This document shows, piece after piece, positions 45,340 through 57,271 of a DNA stretch of 64,000 bases. The stretch is from Nageia nagi. Lineage: Eukaryota > Pinophyta. The position numbers and the translations under genes were made by a program. Numbering within the stretch: position 1 is the first letter of the stretch; each line of letters starts with the position of its first letter. The notes under the pieces were generated by a model. It had not been told where the DNA came from. It ran no database searches and saw only the letters and a program-made list of their open reading frames with translations. The stretch covers positions 26,660,001 through 26,724,000 of the forward strand of contig JBITNC010000001.1 of the NCBI GenBank assembly GCA_050084985.1. The letters are read 5' to 3'.

Positions 45340-48300
45340 ACCCCAACTTATAGTGCACTTTTTGAGGAATACAATCTACTAATGGCTCTTGGGATCTCCT
45401 CCTACTAGAGAATAGGACCCACTACTTGCTATTTCTAGTAGCTTATTTAGATGTAGATTTGGTAGAAGTTTCATATAGTGGAATTAGATTTTCTTGGAGG
45501 AATGGATGAATCTTATTATTTAAATCCTTAAGATATTTATAGTCAACTTGTGATAGAATAGGGGATGCTTGAATCTTTATAGCATCCATTTTGAATCCTA
45601 TCAGAACATTCTCTAGCCTCCCAATATGTAGGAACCTTATGGTTACCACTTGAGTGAGGTCATTTATTTGTTTTAAATATGAGATTTGCTTCTTATAATA
45701 GGATTACTCAAGAAATTAAATGGTATTGGCTACCCATTTGGCAGCACTACCCTATACATTCTATTCTTCCCATAATTTGGGAGCTTTCATCTCAATTAAA
45801 AAATTAAAAAATTTATTAATGAATCCTAGCTCTATTATGAGCTAGTGATTTCCAATATCCATGTTTAATACCAAATTTTAGAGTTCATGTATATTCCATA
45901 TCCATCTCAAATGCAATTATCTTGGTTTGAGAGTAATGGTTGCTATATCTTTTTGTAATTTCTCTAAAATTAACCTCAATATATCTAAATCCAACCAGGG
46001 AGGGCAATCTATGTTTTGAACTATTTAATTACTTGTAGTGCTTATTTATTTAACAAATGCAAGTATGATAATGTTACCATTCTATCTTTAACTTGCTCTA
46101 CTAAGGAATTTCTGAAGCCTTTATGAGTAGCAACAATTTTGAATTATCATCAAATAATACTTTGTTAGCTACTATGACAGTTTGTAGCTCAACTTTAACT
46201 TGCTTTACCTTTTGAGAATCTATGACTGCAGCCTGAGCTTTAAGATCTTGTATTATTTGATTTGCACCATTAACTTAGCCTTTGTTATTGTTAAGCTCTT
46301 CTCAAATTATGGCTTTTGCTTATCAAGATTTGCAATAAAGTCTTTATTTTTATTCTACAACTCAACCACTATTTTGTCTTTAAAGGAGTAGTATTTCTTA
46401 TACTAATCTATTTTTTTGTTTAATTTCTCTATTTTTATCTCCATTACCTAAAGACTTTTACCAACCACCATTGAAGTATTTATAAGGAATCTAGACTAGT
46501 TAATTGCTAAAGCACTCTGCATACTTACATTAATTATTACCATTAGAGCAGTATCCAATTGTTCTTCTTTGAAAGGCATTTATGATATGTTAATATCTCT
46601 TATCTTTGTTACTTTACTCAAAATTCTTCACTATTGCTCAGGGATAGGAGGCTTATTAACAAAGTTTTCCAAACACTAGGCTCTACTATTTGTGTAGAAA
46701 AAATTGATTTAATCTCCTCTTGGGAGGTTGTAGGAATTAATGAATAGGGAGGAGTAATTACACCTAAGGTAGATGTGATGACCTATTGTGTAGGTTCTGA
46801 TTGCTTTGGAGGCATAGAATCTTGAATTTTTGTTTCTTGCTTTGCCTCTTCCATGACCTTATCATCATCATCATCATCATCTTTATCCATTAGGTTGAAG
46901 TCTCTTTTCCTCCTAGATTCATCATCACCACCATCTCTCGATCCACCTTTGGGTGCAACTATTGTAAATTTACTAGCTTTAAGTACATTCCCCTCACTGT
47001 ATTGAACTTGTATGCATTCCTTTTTTGAGGTTTCTTTATTCTTTAAGACTTCTTGTTGTTTCAAAACTTCTTATTGAGAACTAGTATCTATGTTCTAAAG
47101 TTCTTATATTTTCTATATATCAAAATTTTTTACCTCTTTTGTCACAACTCCTGAAGTCTCTTCTATGTTTTTTGAAGGTAAAGGCATAGTCCTTTGTGAT
47201 CTTGGTTGAGTGGAGTGAGGCTTCTTTACTGGCTTTTCCTCTTTCTCCAAGGTTTCTTATTTCTAAGCAAGGGTTTGAATTCTCCTCTTTTTCTGAAGAA
47301 GACTCCTAGGAAGTGGTAGCAATATCTAAGGGATTTTGTTATCCCTTCTTTACAGGCTCTATTGAGCTAGATGGTTGTCCTTATTCTACCTACCTCACTC
47401 CTGTAACTAACCTTCCTTGAAAATTAGGAGGAATAGGTTGGCCTAATTTCAAGAGAGGATCCTTGGTATATTCAGCATCCCAAAACCTATCATATTTAAA
47501 TTTATTAAATAATCCCCCCTAAATGTGATGAATATTTGTTGAATACTCAAATCTAAATTTTGTGAAATACTAGATTTTATTAAGGCCATAGCTAAAACTA
47601 ATTAATTGGATAAGGACTTATAGGTTGAAGGAAAAATCTTGCCATTTATTTTCCTAGTTCTTATATTTTTTTATCCCCTCAAGGGTCATCTAAGCCTTGT
47701 TTAGGGGTGTAAGTTCCCATTTAGGGTACATTTTTTCTTCTTATTGAGTTTTATTTACAAAGTATTCCACATGAGGCCTATACTCATGGGAAAATGTTAG
47801 GCATTTTTTTTTGAATTTATTATTTTTGTCATTTCCCCTGAAGGGTCATACATCCATGGAACTTCTACCATATCTAATTTAAAATTCTATACAAGGAATT
47901 TTACTATGCTATCTTTACAACCTAATTCTAAAAGAAAAAATATTTTAATAGAAGCTGATATATCTATAATAGATTTAAAAATACTTTTAAACCCATACTT
48001 GGTCTCTATTGCACAAATTTGCCTTTCCATTTGTATGGAAATATAGTTTAGGGGTTAAATATTTAGGTAAGAAAAAGGGCTTTTCAAAAATCACATACCT
48101 CATAATCACCATGTGGTCTTTAAGAAAGTACCAATCATCAAATTTGTTTCCTCCCTATAACTCCCACATTGCACTTTTGTGCAATCTACTAAGGAGTCTT
48201 CCAATCAAAATTTGCACTATTATTGTTATAGAATATATCTATGAACTCATAGTACAATCCATGTAACTTACTCAAAACTGGCACTATCAAGTCAATAGGT

Positions 48301-49190
48301 ACTATTTTGATGTTAGGATTTGTCAATTGAATTGGCAACCCTACCTATATAAGTTTGTCAAGATTTTGATAGGCCAAGAGCCACCAAAGATATGAAGAAT
48401 GTCTTAAGTTTAATTTTTTAATTTTAAATAGAGATATATTTATTTCATTAGCAATAAAAGTTGAGAAATCATAATAGATGTGAGCCTCTATGATATTATA
48501 AGCCATACGTACCATGGCTTTATCTGCTTCAATTTGGGTTTTCTTTTCCAAAATAACTACCAATGCCTACAACACTTCTCTATCTTTATTCTTTTCAAAT
48601 AGTTCTACCTCATAGCTTGGCTAGAGTCATGTTGTGTTGTTCCCTTGGTATCTCTCATCAATCCATTTTATCATCTCATATTTATGATCATAGAAGTCAT
48701 TCTTCTCTCTTTTTAAATCTATTTATTTTTTTACATGGAAGGTTTGATCAACTAGGATAGCAAATGCTTGGAGAATAGATTCAAGGGAGTAGTCTAGTAT
48801 CATTTCAAATTTTAACTTTGACTCATCTCCCTCTTCTTAGTGCTTGAACATTACTATATGGTAATCTTATTGGCTATGCCTATGTGCGATTGAATACAAT
48901 AACTTGGGCCACATGAATGATTCATAAGGCACATAATAAGCTAGGCCCTAGTTGATAATTACATCTCTCTTTGAGTGTGCTAAATATTTCTCTTTTTTGA
49001 TCATTTTAAGTGTCATGTGTTATATAAGGATGTGATTGGGGTCAACTCTCCACGTATCAATATGATTCATTTCCCCCATATTAGTCTAGTTCACTCCTAG
49101 AGCATTTTTAAGATATTCTTCATGCATTGCTATCATATCAATATCCACTTGCTCTATTTTAGCTACAAATGAAGATTGAGAAGTCTTCAT
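45340..49190 (-). pseudogene. gypsy B2 extra ORF upstream of gag (function unknown)
   Basis: From about 49,190 (MKTSQSSFVAKIEQVDIDM) to about 45,340 the minus strand carries a long, moderately decayed coding stretch. Segments: 'YESFMWPKLLYSIAHRHSQ' near 48,930-48,875; 'LKFEMILDYSLESILQAF' near 48,820; a 72-residue open part (48,563-48,345) rich in charged residues with 'LWWLLAYQNLDKLI'; an acidic, lysine-rich part (47,064-46,783) with a seven-Asp run encoded by a (atc)n microsatellite at 46,861-46,881; and a last open part at 45,649-45,443. It does not resemble gag, pol or env. Position and strand match the extra ORF of Ogre-type elements, whose function is unknown. It is missing from B1, which breaks off in the spacer. 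Confidence 0.55.
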
Positions 49191-49246
49191 GGTGTCAAAA
49201 CTCTTTTTAGAATCTTTGATTTTCATTTGAGACTATAATAACACTA

Positions 49247-49670
49247 TGCAATGTCTTGCAACTCTCTATCTTCTTACTCTACTTAGTTTTGTAATCTATA
49301 AGCTTTAGAAACTCTAAAAATTTGTATGCTTGAAAATGGCTAAGTGTTGAGTTAGAGGGTATGCAAGATGTTTTATTCATCCAAGGTTTATGAGTCTTAT
49401 ATTAAAGATAATTAATGTTTGAGTATGTCAAGATCCATGCACTATATGGATTGGGCTAGCACAAGTTGGATGAGTCAGTTTGAAGAGAACTAGATTTAAC
49501 TAGGGATACCTTTACGATGATTTGAGAAATTTGAGGAAATCTTCACTTAAATTTGCCTTATTTAATTGATAGCTATGTAGTGTACTCACATTAACTCTAA
49601 ATGATGCTAAATTAATTTTGAGCATTAACAGCTACCTACTTTTTTGGGATCTATGTAGAGGATATGTACA
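49247..49670 (-). repeat. LTR shared by gypsy B1 (as 3' LTR) and B2 (as 5' LTR)
   Basis: The right end (49,670) is well supported. On the minus strand the purine run and then TGTACATATCC mark a polypurine tract/3' LTR boundary just after the B1 integrase. The left end at about 49,247 (TGCAATGTC on the plus strand) is inferred from TG...CA rules and from the extra ORF of B2 starting at about 49,190. No clear primer-binding site was recognised. No second full copy in the window is available to confirm the ends. Confidence 0.5.
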
Positions 49671-49686
49671 AGCCCCCCCTTTTTTA
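49671..49686 (-). other. polypurine tract of gypsy B1
   Basis: The plus strand agccccccctttttt gives aaaaaagggggggct on the minus strand, directly before the LTR start TGTACATATCC. Confidence 0.85.
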
Positions 49687-49719
49687 CTATACAATATATG
49701 GTGGGTGCCACAAGATCAC

Positions 49720-50960
49720 CTTACCACCTAGTATTGTTTCAAATAGATCTTGTTAATGGGAATAGGTAATTTTTAGGACTCAATGATGACTTGCAATCTA
49801 AACATATTACTTTTCATGGCTTGAGTGATGATATAAGGCTCGCTCTATAAAGAATCAAATTTTTGGTGTCTTCCAAGCTTTACATTTTCCTTATCCCATT
49901 TGAGGACAATGTCACCTGGTTCAAACTTTACCTAGGAAGACTTTTTTTATCAAACCATTTCTTGATAATATGCTAATGATGCTAAAATGATTCATATGCT
50001 TTGTTTTGATCCTCTTCTAATTTTAGAAGTTAACTATACCTAGACTATAATGGCTTGAATCATGATACTTCACTTCTTGTAGGACTCTCAATGCTAGTAA
50101 CTCAATGTGTATTGGTAGCATAGGTATTTTACCACATACTAGTGCATATGGGGATGTTTTGATTGCTGATTTAATGTTGATTCTATCTGCCCATAATGTA
50201 AGGTCCAATTGTGTGTGCCATTGTCTAGGATTCCTTTTAATTATTCTTTTGATGATCTAGGTTAAGTTTTTATTAGTTGATTTAGCTAACCCATTACTGT
50301 GTGGGTAATAATTTGAAGAGAATAGCTAGTATATTCCATATTTAGCAACAAATTTTGACAAGTTACCTCCAATAAATGTCAGGCCATTATTTGAGACAAT
50401 AGTTTATGGGATGCCAAAGCAAGTGATTATCCTTTTGATCATATCTATCACTACTTCTTCATCTGCATTTTTACATGGCATTGCTTATGACCATATGATG
50501 AAGTAATTAGTTGCATTCAATATGAACTTGTGGCCACCTAAGGAATATGGGTTTATAACACCAATGAAGTCCATACCCCATTATTGAAAAGGTTCTTCAA
50601 CTACCATAGGTTGTAAAGGCATGGTAGCTTGTCTTCTCTTTCTTATGAATCTACTACATTTATCATAGTTCCAAGCAATCTTTAATGAATCTTGAAATAT
50701 GGTTGGCCAATAATATCCATCTTATAATACTTTTGTTGCTATAGTTGTTCCACTATAATGCTAGTGAGAGAATCCATAATGAAATTCATGCAATATTCTT
50801 TAGGATTCATAATGAGTCACACATCTTAATAGGGTTTGATGAAAAACATTTCTATACAAATAGTCATCTATCATGATAAACTTAAGGGCATGCAACTTGA
50901 ATCTCCTTGAAATTCTATCCAAATCTTTAAGACACTTACCAGTTTCAAAATAAAAAATAA
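49720..50960 (-). pseudogene. pol: gypsy B1 integrase, decayed
   Basis: Minus-strand blocks in order: 'DGYYWPTIFQDS' (zinc-region start, ~50,730); 'WGMDFIGVINPYSLGGHKFI' with the first catalytic Asp (~50,580); IVSNNGLTFIG, where the second Asp is Asn (~50,400); 'GLAKSTNKNL', where the catalytic Glu is Lys (~50,290); an open 61-residue part (50,208-50,023) with 'LWADRINIKSAIKTSPYALV'; and the C-terminal FDSLWSGPYIITQAMK, a GPY/F module (~49,860-49,810). Two of three catalytic positions show G-to-A type changes. Confidence 0.8.
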
Positions 50961-51490
50961 TTTGTTTGATCCAATCACTTTCTTCATTGAGTTGCTATTC
51001 ATCCTCTAGAACAATGATCATTTATGAAGCTTTAGCTATATTTTCACATAGAGCTATACTTCTGATTAGCTTGGTTGGCTTAATTTCTATATCATATTCT
51101 ATTGTTTTAGTAATCCAACCAGCCTTTTCTTTACCCAAGTCTCCTTGTATAACATAATTTCTTACATTTGGATGGATAGTAAATACAAGAATTCTATTGT
51201 GAGAGACATAATGCTTGAACTTTTTCAATCCTTTCATTATAAAAAATACTTACTTTCCAATAAATGAGTACCTTTGCTAGTGTTTATGTTGTGTTTGGAT
51301 ATAAAAGGCAATCAAATGTTCTTTGTTATCATCTTTCTATGCTAGAATTGCTACAATGCTCCTATCTACTTCATGAGTACATGATAAAATCTTTTGACAT
51401 ATCAAGATTTTTAAGCATAAGAGCTTCTATTATAGCTTTTTAATTTCTTTAAAGGCTAGTTTTGCTTCACTTGACCAAGAGAATATAACA
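50961..51490 (-). pseudogene. pol: gypsy B1 RNase H (RT-linked)
   Basis: Follows RT directly. Text: 'SIVAILA.KDDNKEHLIAFY' near 51,360-51,300, then an open 71-residue part (51,237-51,022) MKGLKKFKHYVSHNRILVF and 'GWITKTIEYDIEIKPTKLI'. This is the usual gypsy RNase H followed by the tether to integrase. Confidence 0.78.
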
Positions 51491-52230
51491 TCTTTTTTTA
51501 GCATTGAAGTGATTGAAGATACAATTTTTGAAAAATTATTAATGAATTTTTTAACAAAATTGATCTAACCAAGGAATGATTGTAAGGTTTTTTTGTTGGA
51601 AAGGAATGGCAATGCTTCAATGGATTTATTTAATATGTTCATGTAGTTTTCGAAACTTTATCTAACTAATTTTTTTGGATTAATTGAGATGCTAAGTTTC
51701 ATGTAGTTTTCAAAACTTTATCTAATATGTTCTAGATAATCCTTTCTATTTTTATAGAATACTATAATATCATCTAGATAGACTAGTATAATTTTATCTA
51801 TTAGTTCACCAAATGCATGATCCATAGGCCTTTGAAAAGTAGCTCTTGCATTAGAAAGACCAAAAGGCATTCTTTGAAAAGTAAATGTCTCCTATTTGGT
51901 TGTAAATGTAGTTTTGTATTGATCTTTATATTTCACCCAAATATGGTTAAATCCTAAGTAACTATAAATCATTGAAAAATAGCAAACTCTAACTACTATA
52001 TGTAGGATTTGTTCTATAGGTGGAAAAGGATAATTATCTTTGAGAGATACTTGATTCAAATTTCTAAAATCAACATAGAGTTTGATTTCTCCACCTTTTT
52101 TTCTAACAAAAACTATATTTGTAACCCAAGAAGAATTCTTGATAGGATAAATAATTTTTGAATCAAGTATCTTCATCAATTCTTGTTTCATAGCTTCCTC
52201 TATTTTTGGGTTGATTGGCCTTTATTTTTG
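51491..52230 (-). pseudogene. pol: gypsy B1 reverse transcriptase, nearly open at its start
   Basis: An open 99-residue stretch (52,191-51,892) has KILDSKIIYPIKNSSWVTNI, 'LYVDFRNLNQVSLKDNYPFPP' and 'QYKTTFTTK'. It continues RMPFGLSNARATFQRPMDHAF and the catalytic VYLDDIIVFYKNRKDYLEHI at about 51,790-51,735, with both Asp intact. A ~75-bp local duplication near 51,640-51,720 ('catgtagttttc.aaactttatcta' twice) disrupts the thumb. Confidence 0.82.
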
Positions 52231-52734
52231 CATGTATGGTTTAACATTTGGTTCAAGCTCAATTATGTGTTGGATGACACTTTTATCATATGTATTAAGA
52301 TCATTATTAGTTTAGGAAATTACTTTAAAAATCTCATGATAAATTTGAGACATAAAAAAATTTTCTTCATCAAAACACTCTGGACCAACTTTTATATATT
52401 TACTAGGTTCTATCTCTAACTCAACATAATTCTCCTTTTGGATGGCCAAAGATTTAGCCTTTTGGACATCTTTTGAATCAAATAGTATTTTGAAAGAGAG
52501 TAATATTTTTGGTATAACATTATTTTTAAGTTGAATAACATTTGATTCTTGGAAACAATCAAGTAATTCCTGAATACCAAAATTATGAGCACTACTTCAT
52601 CCAAGAGAAAGTTCATAATATGCTCATTAGAGTTGAATACTTGCCAAAAAATTGCAACATCATGTATTGAAGGCCTACATTGAACTTTGACTCCAAGAGC
52701 TCCTCTTTTATAATGAGTAAGATTATATTGTACC
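52231..52734 (-). pseudogene. gypsy B1 linker between RNase H-like domain and RT
   Basis: A minus-strand open stretch that starts inside the RNase H-like domain (52,814) continues GALGVKVQCRPSIHDVAIFW and 'FNSNEHIMNFLLDEV'. It is charged and has no recognised catalytic motif. B2 has the same text at about 40.55-40.05 kb, so the linker is a real part of the family polyprotein. Confidence 0.5.
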
Positions 52735-53098
52735 TCTCTCCCTGTAAGTTCATCAACTATTTGTTTATACATTCTAGGAATAGATATAAAATTTATAACT
52801 AAGAATGACTTCAATAAATCCCAAACTCTATTTCTATAGGTCTGTAGTTAATGATGTTTTATACTAATCTAGTTTTTGATTTGTTTTATGACTAGTTCTA
52901 AATCACCATGGATAATTAGGTATCTAATGTGTATACTAATTGATTTAGATGACCCTTACCAAAGGGCTTCATATTCAGCAACATTATTTATACAAATCCA
53001 TGTAAATATGAAGAAGAATCTTTTCATATGTACCTCTAGATATTTGAATAAATTCTAGCTCTACATCCATGCTTACATGTAGATACATCAAAATACAT
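52735..53098 (-). pseudogene. pol: gypsy B1 RNase H-like (archaeal-type) domain located upstream of RT
   Basis: Minus strand from 53,098: MYFDVSTCKHGCRARI (catalytic Asp kept, GS changed). After a shift: 'HMKRFFFIFTWICINNVAEYEAL' with the catalytic Glu intact, IRYLIIHGD followed by 'LELVIKQI', and 'YRNRVWDLLKSFLVINFIS' running into IPR...VDEL. Together with the B2 copy all four motif positions of an archaeal-type RNase H can be read. It is encoded between protease and RT. Confidence 0.72.
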
Positions 53099-53439
53099 TA
53101 TCCATATGTCATATTTTTTTCAACTATGATTGAGATTGGCTAAGTATATTCATATAAATAATAATTACCCATGCCAGCATCTATGACTTGCTAATTTAAA
53201 TTATTTGCTAAAAGAACTTTAGTTGTTAGTAATGATTCTCTAAGTGTGTCCCTTTCAAATATTTCCATAGGCTAGGTACCATTTAAATAGTTTTTTTCTA
53301 TGATCTTTTTAAGATCAACACTTTTGGTGCTCTCATTCATAATTTTTACTTGTTTATCTTAGAAGGAAAGTAGAAGATGAGTATAGTCTAAAACTAATTA
53401 CCTTCTCAATTTAATAGTGAATTCTTTAGAAAGACATAT

Positions 53440-53900
53440 TTAAAACAAAGGTGGAAGATCAACCATAATAATATCTTGGATAACACAAATGTTAGGGAAT
53501 GCATTTAAAGTTATCGAGACTCCTTTAACACTACCAAAAACATTTACAGAGGAAGAATCTAACTGTATGACACCATCAATACATCTTGTAATATACAATT
53601 TTAGTTCATTTACAATAGCTTTAGAGATCACAGTTATTATAGCTTGGATATCTATCATACAATTATTTACTACCCAACCTTTTAATCTTAGGGATATATA
53701 GAATAGTGAAGGTCTTTTTATACCTATTGGAGTAGGAAGGACATCATCAGATATTGCAAAGATAAAATTTCCTTCATTTATCCTCTTTTTACTATTCCTT
53801 AATTTCAAAGCTTCTTGTAAAAGATCTAATTAATTTGGTATCTTTAATGCATCAAACATAGTAATCTTAGAAGGAGTTTTTTTTAGTTCTTTCATAATAT
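53440..53900 (-). pseudogene. pro: gypsy B1 retropepsin (protease)
   Basis: The 122-residue open stretch has PSLFYISLRLKGWVVNNCMI followed by D-I-Q at the active site (family D-[ST]-G), then 'ELKLYITRCIDGVIQLDSS' and 'IIMVDLPPLF'. Same layout as B2. The active site is damaged differently in each copy. Confidence 0.7.
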
Positions 53901-54599
53901 TGTATGGAGTAAATGGGACAAACTTACTTGATTTCACTTGTTTGTACATTTTGAATTATTGACTAGCCTTTTCTTTATGATAATTAGTAATAAAAGGATA
54001 CCTCAATGTACTAGGTATATCCTTTTTTGGGACTTCTTTTCTACCTATAGCATGCTTATTTTAGTTGGGACATTAGTACTTAGATTTTGAGAAACATTGC
54101 CTGAGTGCTGGGAAACATTACTTGAATTTGCTAGCAATTGATATTATTGATTCTAAGGTTGGGATAAGGGAGCCTTATCTTTCTTAGGTTTAGGTTGTAC
54201 TAGAATAGATGCTTTATCTTACTAAGTGACTTGGGGTTGCTGTGGAACTGTTGAAGAAATAGCTCTAGTTTGAACACAATTAGCTTGTTCTCCAACATAT
54301 CTTGAAAGCCAAAAATTTACCATTGTGAAATCGGATGCAGGATATAATGTAGGTTCCACCATATAGTTAGAATTTGATCCTAAACATGGATGTTGATAAT
54401 CACATATAAATGTAAAAAATGAGGAGTTCAACATGGTGAACACCATTTCATAATGCCTAGAGCAACACTTTCTATAGAACTTGTCATAACAACATTTTCA
54501 ATTATTTTGGAGATGGCTTGATAATTCTAGGTAGTTTGTCTTGGGTTGGAATCTAAGTTGATACTAGTTATCATATCTTCTATAATTAAAACCTTGATT

Positions 54600-55306
54600 C
54601 TACCTTTCTCGTAGAGTGAGCTTAAATTAGGAAATAAAGGTATAATGATTCTAGGATACATCTTTCCAAAGGATACCAAAGTATACTCAAAAGCTTTTGC
54701 TATCTAGTAAAAACTTAGAAAGTTATCTCCTAATGTAACAATCAACATATTAAGGTCTAGGAGAAAGGCCTTCCTATAATACACTAGAGCTTATGCATTT
54801 GTTGGTCTAATCCTTACTAGGATAGATTTTCATGTTCTCTCAAATATGATATTAAAATCATCAATGGACTCATAAGAATGTCTTTTGATACATGTTATTA
54901 GGTTAAAGAATGTACTATCATCACTATTTGTAGCAAACATTTTAATTAAAGCCTCACATAACTCTCCCTATAAATTTTATAGATTAGGAGGTGAGAGTTC
55001 TAAACCATTTAGTTACATTGCCTTTGAAAGAGTGTGATAATAACCTAGTCATCCTAGTTTCATTATTAATGATACATCTTGATAATGTTCATATGGTGTC
55101 TTGCTAGACCCATCATATTTTGGAAAAACTTTGAATGTTGCTTGAGGTATAGGAGGGGAGTTAGTAGCAACAACTAAAGGATGACCATTAAAAAAAGTAA
55201 GAAAGTCTGTTGGCTGATCCATGCTTGGAGTATGAGTAGTAGGTGAAGGATTCTCTAAGGTTGAATCGAATACGATTGATAGTGGAATTTCCCTTAAGGG
55301 AACCAC
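54600..55306 (-). pseudogene. gag: gypsy B1 gag
   Basis: Starts near 55,306 (MVPLREIPLSIVFDSTLENP) with a Ser/Pro/Thr-rich leader, then 'FPKYDGSSKTPYEHYQDVSL' (55,110-55,050). The capsid continues in broken frames to about 54,640 in parallel with B2 gag (42,984-42,565). More N-terminal sequence is readable here than in B2. Nucleocapsid/linker text ('QTRAISSTVPQQPQV' at 54,446-54,222) follows. Confidence 0.65.
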
Positions 55307-57271
55307 TAGGGATACAATCCATGAATTCTTTCATCTAGTCCTCCTATGAAAAATTGATAGCTCTTGGAATCTAAGCTATCTAAGGAAATTTTTAGTACTA
55401 CTTCTAGTAAGTCTACATTTTAGAGGTGCTAGGGTTAAAAAGTTGACTATTAATAGAAAAATCACTAGTAAGGCTAAAAGAACCTTATAATCTTTAAAGG
55501 ATCCAATTGATATCCCACCAAACATGGATATCTAGCCTATCTACACCTTCTAAATATGTAATTTAGTTCATGTTGCATCAACCATGCCAAAAATGTAACT
55601 TTTTACTATTGATTAGTATAGTGTAACCTCAAAGGATTTGGTTTGGTTGAGTTCTCCATTGCCTATAATGGTAGGTTCATTGAGAGAGTAGAAGGTGGTG
55701 GGGATGCCCTTGTGTTGGTTTTTTGCTCAATCTATAGATTATAGATTGGTTCCTATCTATTGTGAAAGTTTAAATTAATAGAAAAGAGATAAAAAGGTAA
55801 ATATAAGTAAGAAAAAAATAAGCAAATTGAAGTAAAACTTAAAATAAAAAATGTACAACCTAGGTGTTGCAGCACAGGTAGCAATCCATAGCCAGAATTA
55901 AGAATAGGAAGCTATCTTACCCTTGGTGTCTTGCAATCACAATACATAGCCATAATTTTAAGAAAACATATCACACATAACATTTGCAAAAGCAATAAAT
56001 AGCAACTTGTTGTAAGATGGCAAAGCATTATCTATTTGTATTATCATATGTAAAAGTATCTTACAAATTTGAGAAAATTTGCTAAAATATTTGATAACTT
56101 TAACTTCTAATAGTTTACCATTTATACATTTTCCTCCTCAGTTAGGTTTTTGGATTTCATTAATATACATAATTACTCATCTTTAATGAAGCAATCTAAG
56201 CAAAATTATTCATAATAAATACTACAACTATGTTAGATTACATAGTGAATAAGTACCAATAACATGAATATCTAGAAATTTGCAATTTTTGAAAAGTTAT
56301 GTTTATAGAGCTGTAATCCTTTTGACATGTCATTAATTGCTCTTTTATCCCTATAATTGATTTAATATGGCATTATAGCTTATTTACTAAGTACTTATTT
56401 GCAACCTGATAGGTACAATTTGGTATGTCAGTAGATATCTACTTCTCTACAACTATTGATGATCCATACTATAGATGTGAATGAATAGAGTAATGGGATT
56501 TCATGATCAAAATATCAACTTGGTTTGAGAAGTAATTACCATTTTTATGTGGAAATGAGTTGGAGTCAACATATTAATAAGGCCCTGGGGGTCAAACACC
56601 TAAGATCAAATGGACCTAGGTGTTACTTCTTACCCATTAATCTTACCTCAATCTAGCAGGTTCTATTTCCTTTCTTCAAGTTTTGTTGATGATCTATCTC
56701 TTTTGGGACCTATTTATTTTAGCCAAAAATTATGATATCATTTCTTAAAATTGATGGGTTTTGTTTGATATCTTTGTGAATCATCATGTTCCATTACTTA
56801 TTCCAAGACTTGCTAATTTTAACCATAAACTATGACATCATCACTCAAAATCAATAGGCTACATTTGATATCTTGCATTTGTATTTACAATAACTCTCAT
56901 ACAAATTGTATGTACATAATTCTTGGATACTTTGTATTTACACAACTCCTAGACACTTTGTATTTACACAACTCTCAAACACTTTTTATTTACATGACTC
57001 CTAGACACTTTATATTTACATGACTCTCAAACACTTTGAAAGGAAATTTACAAGGAAAAATATCTAAGATAAAGACTTGCACATACAATAGTTGGATTAC
57101 ATAAACAATAGTAATACCCAAAACTTTTCAAATTAAGGGCTTATAGAAGGTTCAGATTTCATGTTAAAGGAAATAGAATTTGGAATAGAAAAAATTTGTG
57201 AAAAGAATGAAGAAATAAATGAGTAATAGTATTACCTTAACTTAAAGTGCAATTTTGAAGGAATACAATTC
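55307..57271 (-). other. gypsy B1 spacer upstream of gag
   Basis: No gene. Colinear with B2 43.33-45.37 kb, including the 26-bp repeats. Its abrupt right end at 57,271 is the junction with family C. Confidence 0.65.
56875..57040 (-). repeat. 26-bp tandem repeat in gypsy B1 spacer
   Basis: 'tatttaca' anchors at 56,882, 56,935, 56,961, 56,987 and 57,013 (26-bp multiples), same unit as in B2. Confidence 0.9.

Larger units (their letters stand above)
39244..49670 (-). mobile_element. gypsy B2: Ty3/gypsy element with extra ORF, truncated after RT
   Basis: In transcription order (right to left) it has an LTR (49,670-49,247), an extra ORF (49,190-45,340), a spacer with 26-bp repeats, gag, protease, an RNase H-like domain, and RT ending at about 39,243. 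Its own RNase H, integrase and 3' LTR are missing. Gag to RT is colinear with B1 (49.7-57.3 kb), and the two share the LTR at about 49.25-49.67 kb head to tail. All frames are decayed. An ORF upstream of gag is a feature known from Ogre/Tat-type gypsy elements. Confidence 0.7.
49671..57271 (-). mobile_element. gypsy B1: Ty3/gypsy element, 5' end missing
   Basis: In transcription order: spacer with 26-bp repeats (57.27-55.31 kb), gag, protease, RNase H-like domain, RT, RNase H, integrase, polypurine tract, shared LTR. At 57,271 similarity to B2 ends abruptly, where B2 continues into its extra ORF and B1 passes into family C sequence, so the extra ORF and 5' LTR are gone. The coding capacity is decayed throughout. 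Confidence 0.75.
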
